A DNA stretch of 58,000 nt from Cryptomeria japonica (GCF_030272615.1 NC_081412.1:346712169-346770168), one strand, 5' to 3'; shown: positions 1-10,770, counted from the stretch's first letter. Translations and numbers: made by a program. Notes: generated by a model not told the origin, from the sequence alone.

Positions 1-1340
1 TCCTGGTGGAAGAGTTATATTACCTTGCTTATGATTCTCCTGAGACCCAAATAGTCTGTTCTATTATTGGACATGATTCATCCTGATACAGCCACATCTA
101 TTCCTATCTTTGTAACCAAATTATCCCTGAAAACCTTACTCGTAACGAGAAAAGAAACCTAACTCGAAACGCCTCGCGATATGTTATCATAGCTAATGAT
201 TTATTTAGATGAGGTTTCGACGGTACTTTGCTTAGATGTCTAGAAACTGAAGAATCAAAATGTGCATTATCGGAAGTCCATGAAGGTATTTATGGATCTC
301 ATTCGAATGGTTTTACTTTAGCTCAAAAACTATTACGGGCTGGCTACTACTGGCTAAATATGGAAAAAGGTGCCATAAAATTTGCTAAGACTTGTGAGAA
401 ATGTCAGCTTCATGGAAATCTCATACATGCCCCGGTGAGGGATCTCATACCATTCATTACACACTGGCCTTTTCAACAATGGGCCTTTGATCTCATTGGT
501 CAGATATATCTTGCTTCATCCAACGGACATACATTCATCATAACGGCCACTGAGTATTTCACCAAGTGGGTAGAGGCGATTCCGCTCATCAAAGCAACTG
601 GTAAACAAGTCGCCTTATTCATCCTAAACTATATAATTTGCAGGTATGGGATACCTTCTTCCAACGCGACTGATAATGGAGGATAGTTCAAGAATAAAGA
701 CTTGGATGAACTTTGTGAGAAATTCAAAATAAAGCAACACTGGTCATCAGTATATTACCCTCAAGGTAATGGACAAGCCGAGGCATCTAACAAAAACCTA
801 CTGACTATCTTGCACAGAACAGTCAACAAATCCGGGAAAGATTGACATCTGCAGCTCAATCCGGCACTATGGACTTACAGAACAAGTATCAGAACACCTA
901 CTGGGGCTACACCTTTCTCTTTGGTGTATGGGTCCGAAGCAGTATTACCTATTGAAGTAGAAATACCATCTCTAAGAGTTTCGTTGCAAGGTCTTGTTAC
1001 TGATGAAGATCGTAGAATATCTAGATTGCAAGAACTCAAATTGCTGGATGAGTGTCGACAAGTGGCGTTTGATCATCTCAGAGTGTATCAGAAGAGAATG
1101 TCCAGAGGGTATAACAAGAAAGTTCAACAAAGAGAATTTCAAGTTGGTGACCTAGTTCTGAGAGAAAATCCAAAAAATCAACAGTTTCGAGACAACAAAG
1201 GGAAGTTTGAACCCAACTGGTTGGGTCCTTATATTGTTATTGCAGTCTTCAGCTCTGGTGCCTATCAGCTCTCAACATCGGAAGGAGAAAAGCTCCGAGA
1301 ACCGATTAACACCATCCACCTGAAAAGATTCTTTACTTAG
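1..1340 (+). pseudogene. Ty3/gypsy integrase (3' end of pol), decayed
   Basis: Integrase inserts the cDNA copy into the host chromosome. The HHCC zinc-binding region is visible from HEGIYGSHSNG to CEKCQ (about 280-405). The catalytic triad is D in FDLIG, D in TDNGG and E in GQAEASNK. The C-terminal part carries the GDLVLRENPKN and PNWLGPYIV stretches typical of Tat/Athila-type integrases and ends at a TAA (1338-1340). The reading frame is broken by stops near 210 (TGA where element 2 has Arg CGA), 684 (TAG directly after TDNGG) and 843 (TGA at a Trp). The first 180 bases correspond to the end of the archaeal-type RNase H and the linker. There is no chromodomain. Confidence 0.92.
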
Positions 1341-2970
1341 CATTCTCTGCTCCAGCAAACTATACAGCTGAAAAAGGTCTTGAAAAAAATCCTAAAAAAA
1401 TGGAAAAATCATAAAATACAAAAAAAAAACAAGAAAAAGAGAAAAAAAAAATGTAAAAGAGAAAATGCCTTGGTGAAAACCTGGTAAATAGGCACCTTGG
1501 TAAAAAAAAAAATGATGATGACTCTCTGCCAAACAGATGAAAACTTGGCAAACAGGCGCCTCTTGTATTCAAGCGCTCCATCTATCAACGCAACGTTGGC
1601 ATTTCCTGCTTTCAAGTATCTTTTGCTTTCGCTTGTACATATTTTCAGTCACTTTTGTGACATCCTGGTTCGTTGGAACCCTCATGACTTGAAATAGATC
1701 AATGTCCTAGTCTTAGGTTACTTGACAAAGCACATTACATATCCTAAGCAGTGTCAACCAAGTCATTATTCCGTCAGTGAAACCTGGTCAGCCACTCCGA
1801 GTCAGTCACCTGTCTCCTGACTACTACAGAGTTTTTATCACTGAGTTCACAAGCAAAACAACATAATAAAGAACAATTACTAAATAGTTTGAGCTATGAA
1901 TGGAAAATTTTCTTTGTATGCTGTCTTTTATATTGGTTTTTGATTATTATCCCCCTGAGTAACTCAAGGAAGTCTGTATTGACTAAGAGGTGCAAGGATT
2001 GGGGGCATAATATTTTCTTTGTTTTCTGCTTGTAGGAATGATCCCGATGATCTGGAAACATATAAATTAGCTGGGTGTCTGTAATAAGAGCCTTCACATT
2101 AAGGTGAAATCGCCTCTCATACGTTGACTCCGCTTATTCGTATGCTACAGGGAGGTCCATGTCATTTCTTTGTCTATTTTGAGGGAATTTCTTTATGATG
2201 CAATTCGAGTCCCTGCGAAATCTGTCCAAGGATATGAACAAAAAAAGGGTCATTGCGGACAAGATAATTAATATTTCACATTGAAAAAGAAAGGAACTCT
2301 ACCTTGCCTATTGTGTTCATTATGCTCAGTGATGAATCTTAAGTATTTTAAATCCAGTGACTAGATTTAGGTTGCATTTTGCACATCATTTTGCATTTCA
2401 TTTTGCATTTTAGTGAATCTAGGGTGATTTTGGTGTGATAATAACAATCTCTTTATCTTCAGAATGAGAGCTGAAAGCATCATCATTTCTTACGCTAAGT
2501 AGTCTATTTATCATTATTTCTCTGATCGAGTACTTGTGTTTTGAGATGTTTAGCTGCATACATAACGTTTCATATAGATTCATTCATTTTATTATTAATC
2601 ATTTGTATTCATCTTATTACATAAAAAAAACAAAAAAAATAATTTTGCACTACTCATTTTCATTCATTTATTTGCATATGAAAAGAAACAAAAACATAGA
2701 CATCCATTATCATTTGTAATACATACATTCATGCTGAAAAAGAAATGCATACATATAGAATAAAGCATATAGAAACATCTCATAATCGAATTGACACAAG
2801 TACAATGAAGTCAAATCGGATCTCGTATATATATATATATCATCTCAAGTTTAAGAGTACAAAATGATGTCCAATGACATGTACAAACTCCCATCGGAGC
2901 AAGAATTGTATAGGCTACAAAAAAATGGGTGTGTCTACAAAAAAAATATCCGAGCTACAAAAAGAATCAT
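1341..2970. other. Conserved non-coding spacer between pol and antisense PMD gene (element 1)
   Basis: No coding sequence is apparent. The two flanking genes converge here, so this stretch would hold both 3' UTRs. Much of it matches the equivalent spacer of element 2 (31546-33025, opposite strand); for example, the block around 1540-1690 and the block around 1910-2100 recur with few changes. It also contains A-rich tracts near 1380-1510, a run of CATTTTGCA-like repeats at about 2374-2413 and a short (TA)n tract near 2827-2841. No LTR or PPT signals are seen. Confidence 0.6.
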
Positions 2971-4767
2971 CTAGCTAGCACCCTCTCCCTCATCGCCTGG
3001 TGGAGGAGGAGGAGCTTGATGCCCAGGATTCTATCGAGGTGCTCGCGCTCCCTCCGATCTGGCCATATACTCCAAATAAGGTTGCACCTGCTGTGCAACA
3101 GGAACTAAAACACTATACGCGGCTACATAATAAGATGCCCTACTGCTTTGGAGAAGGACCTCTTGTCGTAGAGACTCTATCTCTGCTCTCAAAGCCGCAA
3201 TCTGGCAATCACGCTCAGTCCTCACCTCGGCCAGCTATCGGTCTCACTCTGCCAGCTGAGTCTACGCCACTAACAACTGTGACTGTAGCTCTGCAAGACA
3301 TGCTCTCATCGACCGACCCGTGTCAGCCCCCTGCTCTCTTGCAGGCTCTCCGCCGCCATCTCCACCACCGTCTCCACCTGTGGCTCCGCCCTGCTCCTCT
3401 CACCGCTATCGAACCTACCTTGGAGCTGCTCGCTCCTCCTCTCCCCCACCCAACCTCACGCCTACTCTCCCAAGGGATCCACCCTCACCCCTCTGCTGTC
3501 CAATGTCAGCTCGCACTCCGCTGCTGCTGGCACTAGGATCACCACCAGTTCGTCGTGGAGCATCTGGTCTTTGGCCCTGTCCTTGCCTATGACCCTGTCT
3601 CTGTGCCTGTCCCTGTGCCGGTGTGGGGGCATCATCCTCCACATCCTCGATATGAGGAGCATGCTCTCCAAGATCTGTAAATCGAGGGAACGGATGCTGC
3701 TGCAAATAATCCCTGTACTGGGGCAATACCCTCGCATCTGCTATATCCTCCAGGTAATCCCACCTCAGGCGGTGTAAACCTGTCAGCTCCTACATAGCCA
3801 AGGCATAAGATAGCCTAGGAGCCCAACCCTGCCTCTCCTCGTCAGCATACCTAGCATATGCTGTAAACTCCTGTGAGATCCCTTGAGGCCAGCCATACTA
3901 CCTCATCACTTGTGAAACGACGAATCGCTCCACAACAGTCTGCGATCTCCCAATCAGTGGGCGTGTAACAAATAGATCTCTGCGCACTGCCCGCCAGTCA
4001 TCCCATGGCTCTAACCCTCTATATGGTCGCCATACGACAACTATCAAGTCATCGAGCTGTCGTCTCCAGAAGTTTGTCTTGCCCAGATGGGGCTGCGTAA
4101 TATATCCAGCATATCTAAATATGACCGACTGTCCTGGCTCCTTGCTGTCTGTCACTATTGACCGACATACGGGAAGGTGCTCCCAAGCCCACACCTGCAA
4201 AACGTACACCCTAGCAGCCATGCTCCACCCCTCTCTATAAATGATCTCATGCATCTCTCAATACATGTGGGCCAGTAAGCAAGAACCTCAACCAAGTCTC
4301 TGAGGGGACTCTATCAATCGCTCGAGCATCCGGCTCCATCCGCTCTAGAATCCCTGCTGCCCTCGATCTGGCATCAAAAAGCACCCAATAAACCCTGCTA
4401 AGACACATGCCAGCGGATACTCCTCACTGTACCTGCTCATCAGTATATCCTAACTCATAGAACGAGTCAAGATATCTGGATCCCTGAATACATTCCTCAG
4501 TGCCTGCAGTCCAGGTAACAATGCAGTATCATAGTCCACCTTATCCCCAGCAAAAGGGATACGAAGGATCCTGTACATATCTTCAGGAGTGATGGTCAAC
4601 TCCCCAACTGGCAAATGAAAGGTATTATGCTCCGAATGAAATCGTTCTACCAATGCCGTGAGAATCCCATGGTTCACATGGATATCAGGTAACCTCATCA
4701 AATGAGTCAAGCCGCATAAATCAACATGAGCTTGCTCAACCTCAGACAAATCCTGAACTAAAGCCAT
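2971..4767 (-). pseudogene. Antisense plant-mobile-domain (PMD, aminotransferase-like) protein, element 1
   Basis: This gene lies on the strand opposite to pol, between integrase and the 3' LTR. From the Met at 4767 it reads as a PMD protein: VDLCGLTHLMRLPDIHVNH, then a segment with HNTFHLPVGELTITPEDMY and RILRIPFAGDKVDYD, then YREMHEIIYREGW, VWAWEHLPVC and WRPYRGLEPWDDWR. A Gln/Gly/Arg-rich low-complexity tail (around 3560-3640), a short coiled coil with IAALRAEIESLRQE (around 3150-3210) and a proline-rich end follow. The coding sequence is broken by several TAG/TGA codons, for example near 4365, 4310, 4260 and 3031, and by stops around 3280-3420. PMD proteins are known both as host nuclear silencing factors (MAIN/MAIL1) and inside transposons; the role here is unknown. 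The start was chosen because it matches the Met of element 2. Confidence 0.85.
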
Positions 4768-4811
4768 CGTGGGTGGATATACACATCTGAAGAGCACATG
4801 AGGTAAACAAA

Positions 4812-4826
4812 CCTGCAAAACCCAAC
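4812..4826 (-). other. Candidate splice acceptor upstream of PMD start (element 1)
   Basis: On the - strand a T-rich stretch ends in TTTTGCAG at 4813-4814, 45 bases before the PMD Met codon. Element 2 has TTTTGCAG 42 bases before its Met. The shared position suggests that the PMD transcript has an upstream exon and an intron. The donor was not identified. Confidence 0.4.
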
Positions 4827-4978
4827 AACGAACATCAGAAAACATTCCAAATTAGCCTACAAGAGAAGTTAAACATCACGCAAATCCAAATAAGTTAAAT
4901 ACAAAATGAAAATTTCATGTTTACACTTTAAAAAATTGTTACTGTTTTTCGAATGACAAAACATAGTTAAACAACATC

Positions 4979-5180
4979 TCATACGAGTCAGGAATGGCTT
5001 TCGTACGAGAAAACAACCCCAAACGACAAAGTTTTATACATCGCACGACAAAATGGTCTTTTCATTGACATGTCGTACGACACAAGGGTTGCTCTCGTAC
5101 GACAATTCTAATGGGTTTAAACGATAAAACAAAATTTTCCAGTTTCTCATATGAGACAGGATCCTGTCTCGCATGATAAA
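4979..5180. repeat. Degenerate ~21-22 bp array with TCGTACGA core (element 1)
   Basis: Copies of a TCGTACGACA-like word start near 4979, 5001, 5020, 5041, 5073, 5095, 5119, 5148 and 5169. Most are 20-24 bases apart. Variants include tcatacgag, tcgcacgaca and tcgcatgata. The array sits upstream of the antisense PMD gene and resembles the array upstream of gag in element 2. Confidence 0.65.
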
Positions 5181-5935
5181 CCGAGAAACCCGACTTAAAA
5201 CCTGTCAAAAACGTGAAAAATACACAAAAAAATTCAAAATTGGAAACATACAGAGGCTAAAGATCGATCACTTACCGTTGGCTCGTAGTTTTGGGGATGA
5301 TTATGTCTTCTTTGGCGCTCAAATCGATGCTAATGAGTAGGGACCACCATTTTTCTTCGTAGAAGGCTTTTTGAATTTTCAAACTTGGAGGGTTAAAATG
5401 AATTGAAAATGACACTTTTGTCCTATATATAGCCTAAAACCTAATTTTTCAACTTGCTCCGATGGACACAAAAATTGTACCCTTGGCTAATGTGCCTGCT
5501 TTGATTCCATTTTCGGGATCGAAATCAAAATTCGAGATTGTCTTGCTAGTCAATTTTATAATTTTGACCACTTAGCGCTTTTTTCATTAATGCTCATTCT
5601 TTCTTCAAATTGCGCTCAATTTCAACGCTGAATCTTAATTCAATTTCAATTCTACACATCCACATTTCAAATCTACCAATCAACTCTACGCTCAATTTCT
5701 CATCAATCATTGCCAAATCTTCAGAAAAATCCTTAAAATCGATTTGTGCTCAAATAACTTATTTTCGCCAAACAATTGCCTATAATCAACTACCCTTGCT
5801 ATCTTTCAATTTCGCTCCCGAGGGGGCATACTCATGACCTTATGACTTCACATCTCACAAGTCGAGAATTTTTTTCAAATCTTCATTAAAAGTCGAGCAA
5901 AATCATTCCAATTAAAGAAAAAAAAAATCCTTATT
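5181..5935. other. Non-coding 3' internal region of element 1
   Basis: I see no gene here. The region is AT-rich and lies between the 22-bp array and the subterminal repeats. It has no equivalent of the same length in element 2, whose PMD gene is much closer to its PPT. It may contain the PMD promoter and first exon, but no TATA box or donor site stands out. Confidence 0.5.
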
Positions 5936-6535
5936 GCTAAGGGGCATCTCAACTTCATCGCTTCACATCAAGTTGAAATCTCTCGATCATCTGAATCAAT
6001 CAATCGCTAGGGGCATATCAGTTTCATCGCTTCAAATCAAGCTGATATTTGTCTTTCATCTGAATTAATCTCTTAACATTAATCGGTTTCATTGCTTCAA
6101 ATCAAATTGATTATTTGTTTAAACTCAATCAAAAGTTTAAAGAGTTTCTTTGGTCATTCTAAATCTAAGCAGGTGTTTAGTATTCGTTTCTTGATCAAGC
6201 TGGACGGTTTATTCTTTGCTCATCATGTCTTGATCAATCAAGTTCAAGATCGATTTTTATCATCATTCACTGTATCTAAGATCAATCAAGTTCTAGATCA
6301 GTAAGATCCGCTTCTTGATCAATCAAGTTCAAGTTCGGTATCTTTGTTTTCTATCGTTCCTCAGTTCAATCAAGTTCGGGATCGGTATCACTTTAATTAG
6401 ACCTCATTTAGCTTTGTCGCTTTGAATCAAGCTAACACCTCGCTTTTTATCTAGTTCGTGATCAATCAAGTTCAGAACTGGCATCTCCTAGACATCACAC
6501 ATTCTTTGAATCAAAGCGCTGCTCGCACATTAATT
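5936..6535. repeat. Subterminal repeats with (A)TCAATCAAGTTC words (element 1)
   Basis: Repeated words include ATCAATCAAGTTC(A)AGATCG and TTTCATCGCTTCAAATCAAG. They recur at about 5960, 6020, 6085, 6230, 6285, 6320, 6370 and 6460, directly before the polypurine tract. The reverse-strand counterparts are found beside the PPT of element 2 and in the remnant at 44212-44392, so this is a family-specific subterminal repeat zone and not random AT richness. Confidence 0.6.
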
Positions 6536-6536
6536 C

Positions 6537-6549
6537 AAAGAGGGGCAAA
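6537..6549 (+). other. Polypurine tract, element 1
   Basis: AAAGAGGGGCAAA lies immediately before the TGTAATACCC start of the 3' LTR. It would prime plus-strand cDNA synthesis. Element 2 has the same tract with one change. Confidence 0.85.
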
Positions 6550-7693
6550 TGTAATACCCTAAAATTGGTCATCTAAACCATGGGCCCCTAATCTCAACAA
6601 CATCACCAAGGTCCTAACCAAAGGCAATCAAATCAATCTTGAGCACATTATTAATTCTTTAATTATCAAAAATCACATGGCGAATCAACCACTCAATATT
6701 AATTAAATATTTATTTAATTAATTGAATTATTTCAAGAATAATCATTTTGATCAATTATCCCATTTTAATTTATTAAATATCTTTGCATATTTAATTAAT
6801 TAATAAATTTGCCATTCAATCATGCGAAAGGATTAATTTATTACAAAAGATGAATTAATTTATTACAAAGAGTTGAATTGAAACAAAACAAAAGTCAAAA
6901 AAAAAAAAAGGAATTGAATTGAGAGAGAAATCAAACTTGAGATATTATTTCTTTTTCTAAATTTAGAACTTGAAATCAGAAAAGCAATTTAATTATTGAA
7001 TTATTCTCTAAAATTGGAACTCAAAGCTTTTCAGAAAAAGAAGTTCAGTTGCATTAAGAAAACTCTTTTCTTGATTAAATTGAAGAATTATCTATTTTTA
7101 TCAGATGTGCATGGAATTAATTTATTATTATTTTCCAATGCAACTTGGACTTCTAATTTGAATGCTTTTCAATTAAACTATAATTGGAATCTATCTCAAG
7201 GTTAACTCAACCTGATTTCTCAATTATTTTCAATTAATCCTAAATTGAGCTTTTTGTAATTCTCTATAAATTCAGTCTTCAGCTCTCATTCCAATTCACC
7301 CCAGAGATTTTTGAGAACACGCTTGGAAATTATTATCACGCTAATTTCGCTCTGGAGTCATTGAAATCATTGTGCTTTTTTTAGATTACTTGCATCCATT
7401 TTACATTCATTATTGCTTGCATGCATTGTTGCTTGAATTTTCTTGAATTACTCATCCATCTTGCATCCATATAGCTTAATATCATATAGATTAAATCCTT
7501 CGTCTTGGTGTAGTCTAGTCACTGGTATTGCTTATAAAAATCTGAGAGCAATCTTATACTCGCATCTTTTAGAAGCCAATTAGTCGCTTTGCTATGGTTT
7601 ATTTCTTATTGATTATTGATTACTAACCATGCATATAATGACTTAATTGAAGTGTTGTGCTTGCAGCTACAGGTTCACTTTTTCACACACACA
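6550..7693 (+). repeat. 3' LTR of element 1
   Basis: The LTR begins TGTAATACCC and ends CACACACACA, 1144 bases in all. It is homologous to both LTRs of element 2 (1312 and 1313 bases). It carries a TATA box at 7265-7270 (CTCTATAAATTCAG) about 430 bases before its end. A different coding sequence starts directly after 7693. The 5' partner LTR is outside the window, so a target-site duplication cannot be checked. Confidence 0.85.
7265..7270 (+). promoter_or_regulatory. LTR TATA box, element 1
   Basis: TATAAA in CTCTATAAATTCAG. The same sequence, or TATAAAGTCAG, occupies the equivalent position in the LTRs of element 2. Confidence 0.6.
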
Positions 7694-10600
7694 GTGGCTA
7701 CCCTGGAAGATTTGGTTGGCACTTTTTCCCGTGTCTCGGAAGGAGTTGTGTATGTTGAAGATGTAAGAGCTTACATCCATTGTCACATATCAAGAGCATG
7801 TACATGAATGAGCTAATGGGAGATTTTGGAAAGATTAAGCCTAAGTACAAGCACATTGAGGATTTAGGGTTTACCGACATTTTGGACATTCCAGAATTCA
7901 AAGATGAAATTGTTGGTATGTTTTGAGCAGAGTGCATGGAGAGTTTATTTGGTTAGGTAGATCATATAAGATTACAAAGGAGGCCATCAGGGCAATCACC
8001 AGTTTACCATAGGTTGGGCAGCGTCCGGATAAGAAGGTTTCTAATGATCATGTCAACAAGATTACCAACACAACTTTGGATAGGTGATCTATGAGAATAA
8101 GTATTATCACCAAAACAAACATCAGATTCGGTAGCATGGTCATCGGTTACAAGGTAACACAATCAAATTGACAGAATTATATTTCTAGCTCCTGCATTTT
8201 CGCAGCTTATAAGATGATGAGAGAAAATGAGAAATTGGATCAATGTGGTTTGATGTTAGATGAACTATTGCTAAACCTAGGAAAGGTTAAAGGAGAAAAG
8301 AAAGGGACTTTCCAGTATGGTAACCTAATTGTTTGCTTAATGCTATTTTTCATGAATGAGACTCTCAGTTTTGGGAAGAGACAATGGCCATTTGATATCC
8401 CGATAGGGAGGCAATTAAAACAGTCTATTGCTACACTAGGTAGTCAGAGAGATGACAAAGTATGGGGTTATTTTAAGGCATTCCAAAAGGCTATGAAATC
8501 TAGAGCAAGGATTCCTAAGCACATTGGTGAGAAATACTCAACTGACATATGCTTCATGGTGAAGAAAGATGAAACACTCATGGAAGTGGTCAAACCCCGG
8601 AAGATCTAGATTAAGGAGATGGGCTATGAAGTTGATACATAGATTTTAGATGCTTATGCAAAAATGTTGATTGATGCACCTATTGATGAAGTTGAGAAAC
8701 CATGTGGTACTGCTAAATAGAAGACACAAGGGGTTGAAACTGAGTTCAACCAGAAGAAGAGAGAGAAGCAGGAAGGAAAGACAAGTAAATTTGTTGAAAA
8801 AGTTTCATTGTTAATCAAAGCATTTATTGATGTTGTCCCGGAGAAACGAAGGAAGAGAAAAGAACCAAAAGTATTCATTGATCCTATTGCAGCTGAATCT
8901 ACATCTGAGGAAGACACACCCCTGGAATTCAAAAGGGTTATAAGGAAGAAAATAGAAGAAACCAAGGTAGAGGCTAAAAAGCAACCGGTTAGGAAAGTTA
9001 CATTCAAGTTACCGGCACAGAACAAAATCACCAAAAGAAATACCTTCAACCCCATCCGGTATTGGTAGAAGGAAGAAGAAGGGAGACATTTATCTGGCAA
9101 TTGAATCTGGTAATGTAACTATCATTCCACCAGAAACTTGTGCAGAGTTAGTTAATGAGATTACTAAGGATGGTATGTTAAAGATTGTACAATTTTATTA
9201 TGAACATTTAGAGGATGATGAACAAAGAGAAATAAAGGAAACAATATTGTTATATTTGGATATTTATAAGAAAGCCTTGATAGAAATTGAAGACCCAATA
9301 CTGGCAGAATTGTATGATATGTTAGATGCTAGGAAACTATCCATAATGCAAGAGGACAAACATATTAAGATACAAGAGTTGTTATCTGTTTGTGTTTCTA
9401 TTGCTCCAGAGGAGATGGACAGGACACTTGAGGTGGTAGATAGGAAAATCTTTAACAACAAACATAGAATAACCAGTCTTATGTTAGGAAGAGTAAATGA
9501 GATAATCAAGGAGACCAACAAGGCATGGGTTAAGTTCTTTGAAGAGAACCGTGGGTTTTATACTTCACCAAAAACTAAGTCAGATACTACAAACATCTTG
9601 GTTGAAGGAAAAGGAAAGGGAATTATGGGTACTTCACCCTCAATTTTGAAAAAACATTAAGATAGTGGAAATTAAACCCACGGTAGATACAAATGTACAG
9701 ACAAATGTTGAGATACCAACAAATACAGAGAGTGTAAAGGTTGATAATGTACAAGATACTAATGTTGAGGACAACAGTCCTCGGAATACAGACGTACAAG
9801 ATGAGGTTACAGTTCCTAGGGAGGAACCGACAGTTACTGAGACTGCACCAAGTGGCGAAGTCACCGATGCAAGTGAGGAAGCTATAAAGGATAAAACATC
9901 AAAGGAGAAGAAAGGGGAATTTGGTAGGGAACCGATAGTGAGTCCATCATTGTTGTCAATCGACACCTCGCAGGTTGAAAAGAAAAAACATAACCGAGAT
10001 GAGTCCTATTGAACTCATGATGATGGCTGCACGAAAATTGATGAAGGATGGATCTATGGATAAAGGGATTATTGATCAGTCTATCACTATTTTGCATAGA
10101 CTAGTCCCAGATTGCAAGTTTGACAAAGAAGTGAGCCCATATAGCAAGCTTAAGACAATTACAAAGCACATTTCAAAGGATTTTCAATCCTTGTAGAATA
10201 TATCAAACCGACAAGCACTGGAGAGGTTCACACAGGCAAAAAGAGCTACATTTGATCAAGTGATCAAGTCTGAGAGGAAGAAGATTGATGAAAATTTGAA
10301 ATTGATAGACAATTCTTTAAAGTAGTGTACAAATATTTACAGAGTATGTTGTAACACAGATGTACTTACAGTTAACTTGGATAAGAGGATTAAGAAATCT
10401 CAAGAGAAAATTGCAAGTATAGAGAATTCTTTTGATGGATTGAATTCATTGACTACATCCATTGATGGTCAGATTTTGGTTTTGGAAGCCCAAATTTATG
10501 TTCTTGAGAAAGAAAAAGAAAAAACATAAGAAGAGCCAGAAGTATTAGAGGTTTGGTGAGTCCCCAATTGGATTCACTCATTGTACATAAGAAAGAGTGT

Positions 10601-10770
10601 ATGGATATGGTTGGTAAGCCCACATCGACAGAGTTAAATGAGAAAGAGTCATTTGCCCATATGCTAAATGGTCTTGTATCTATTTCCAACACTTTCAAAT
10701 TTGGTTGGGATACTTATCTTGAGCTATTGGAGAAGGCTTATCCAAAAAATTTCAAATATGTTAAGCTCCG
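7694..10770 (+). pseudogene. Long coiled-coil-rich retroelement ORF of unknown function, decayed and truncated
   Basis: Resuming in the same sense after element 1, a reading frame of roughly 1000 codons can be followed with frameshifts near 7790, 9065, 9660 and 9990 and scattered stops. The N-terminal part contains YKITKEAIRAITSLP, FGSMVIGYKVTQSN, NLGKVKGEKKGTFQYGNLIV and LSFGKRQWPFDIPIGRQLKQ, a globular region with no family I can name. A Lys/Glu-rich middle (8700-9060), a helical segment (9175-9530), an acidic Thr/Val/Glu linker (9665-9960) and a coiled-coil-like C-terminal part (10000-10770) follow. Its place before a copia-type PPT and LTR suggests an extra 3' ORF or a gag-like product of a copia-type element. 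Element 1 cuts off its 5' end. No catalytic motif was seen. Confidence 0.55.

Larger units (their letters stand above)
1..7693 (+). mobile_element. Element 1: Tat-like Ty3/gypsy retrotransposon, 3' part with antisense PMD gene
   Basis: The window opens inside pol. In + order it contains the end of the second RNase H, integrase, a 1.6-kb spacer, an antisense PMD gene (2971-4767), a repeat array, a polypurine tract (6537-6549) and a TG...CA LTR (6550-7693). The gag, protease, RT and 5' LTR must lie upstream of the window. Integrase, spacer, PMD gene and LTR all align by eye with element 2 on the opposite strand, which supplies the assignment to the dual-RNase-H Tat group. The LTR end at 7693 abuts a different ORF, so this element inserted into an older one. 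Several in-frame stops show that it is no longer coding. Confidence 0.88.

Noticed and set aside
1360-1615. Phe-rich - strand ORFs with membrane-like segments
   Set aside because: They read the A-rich 3' non-coding tract backwards; poly-Phe arises from the A-runs.
2825-2842. (TA)n microsatellite
   Set aside because: Short simple repeat in AT-rich DNA without further structure.
3000-3592. Long + strand open frames rich in Pro, Leu, His and Ser over the PMD tail of element 1
   Set aside because: They are the antisense shadow of the Gln/Gly/Arg-rich and coiled-coil tail of the - strand PMD gene; composition alone explains their openness.
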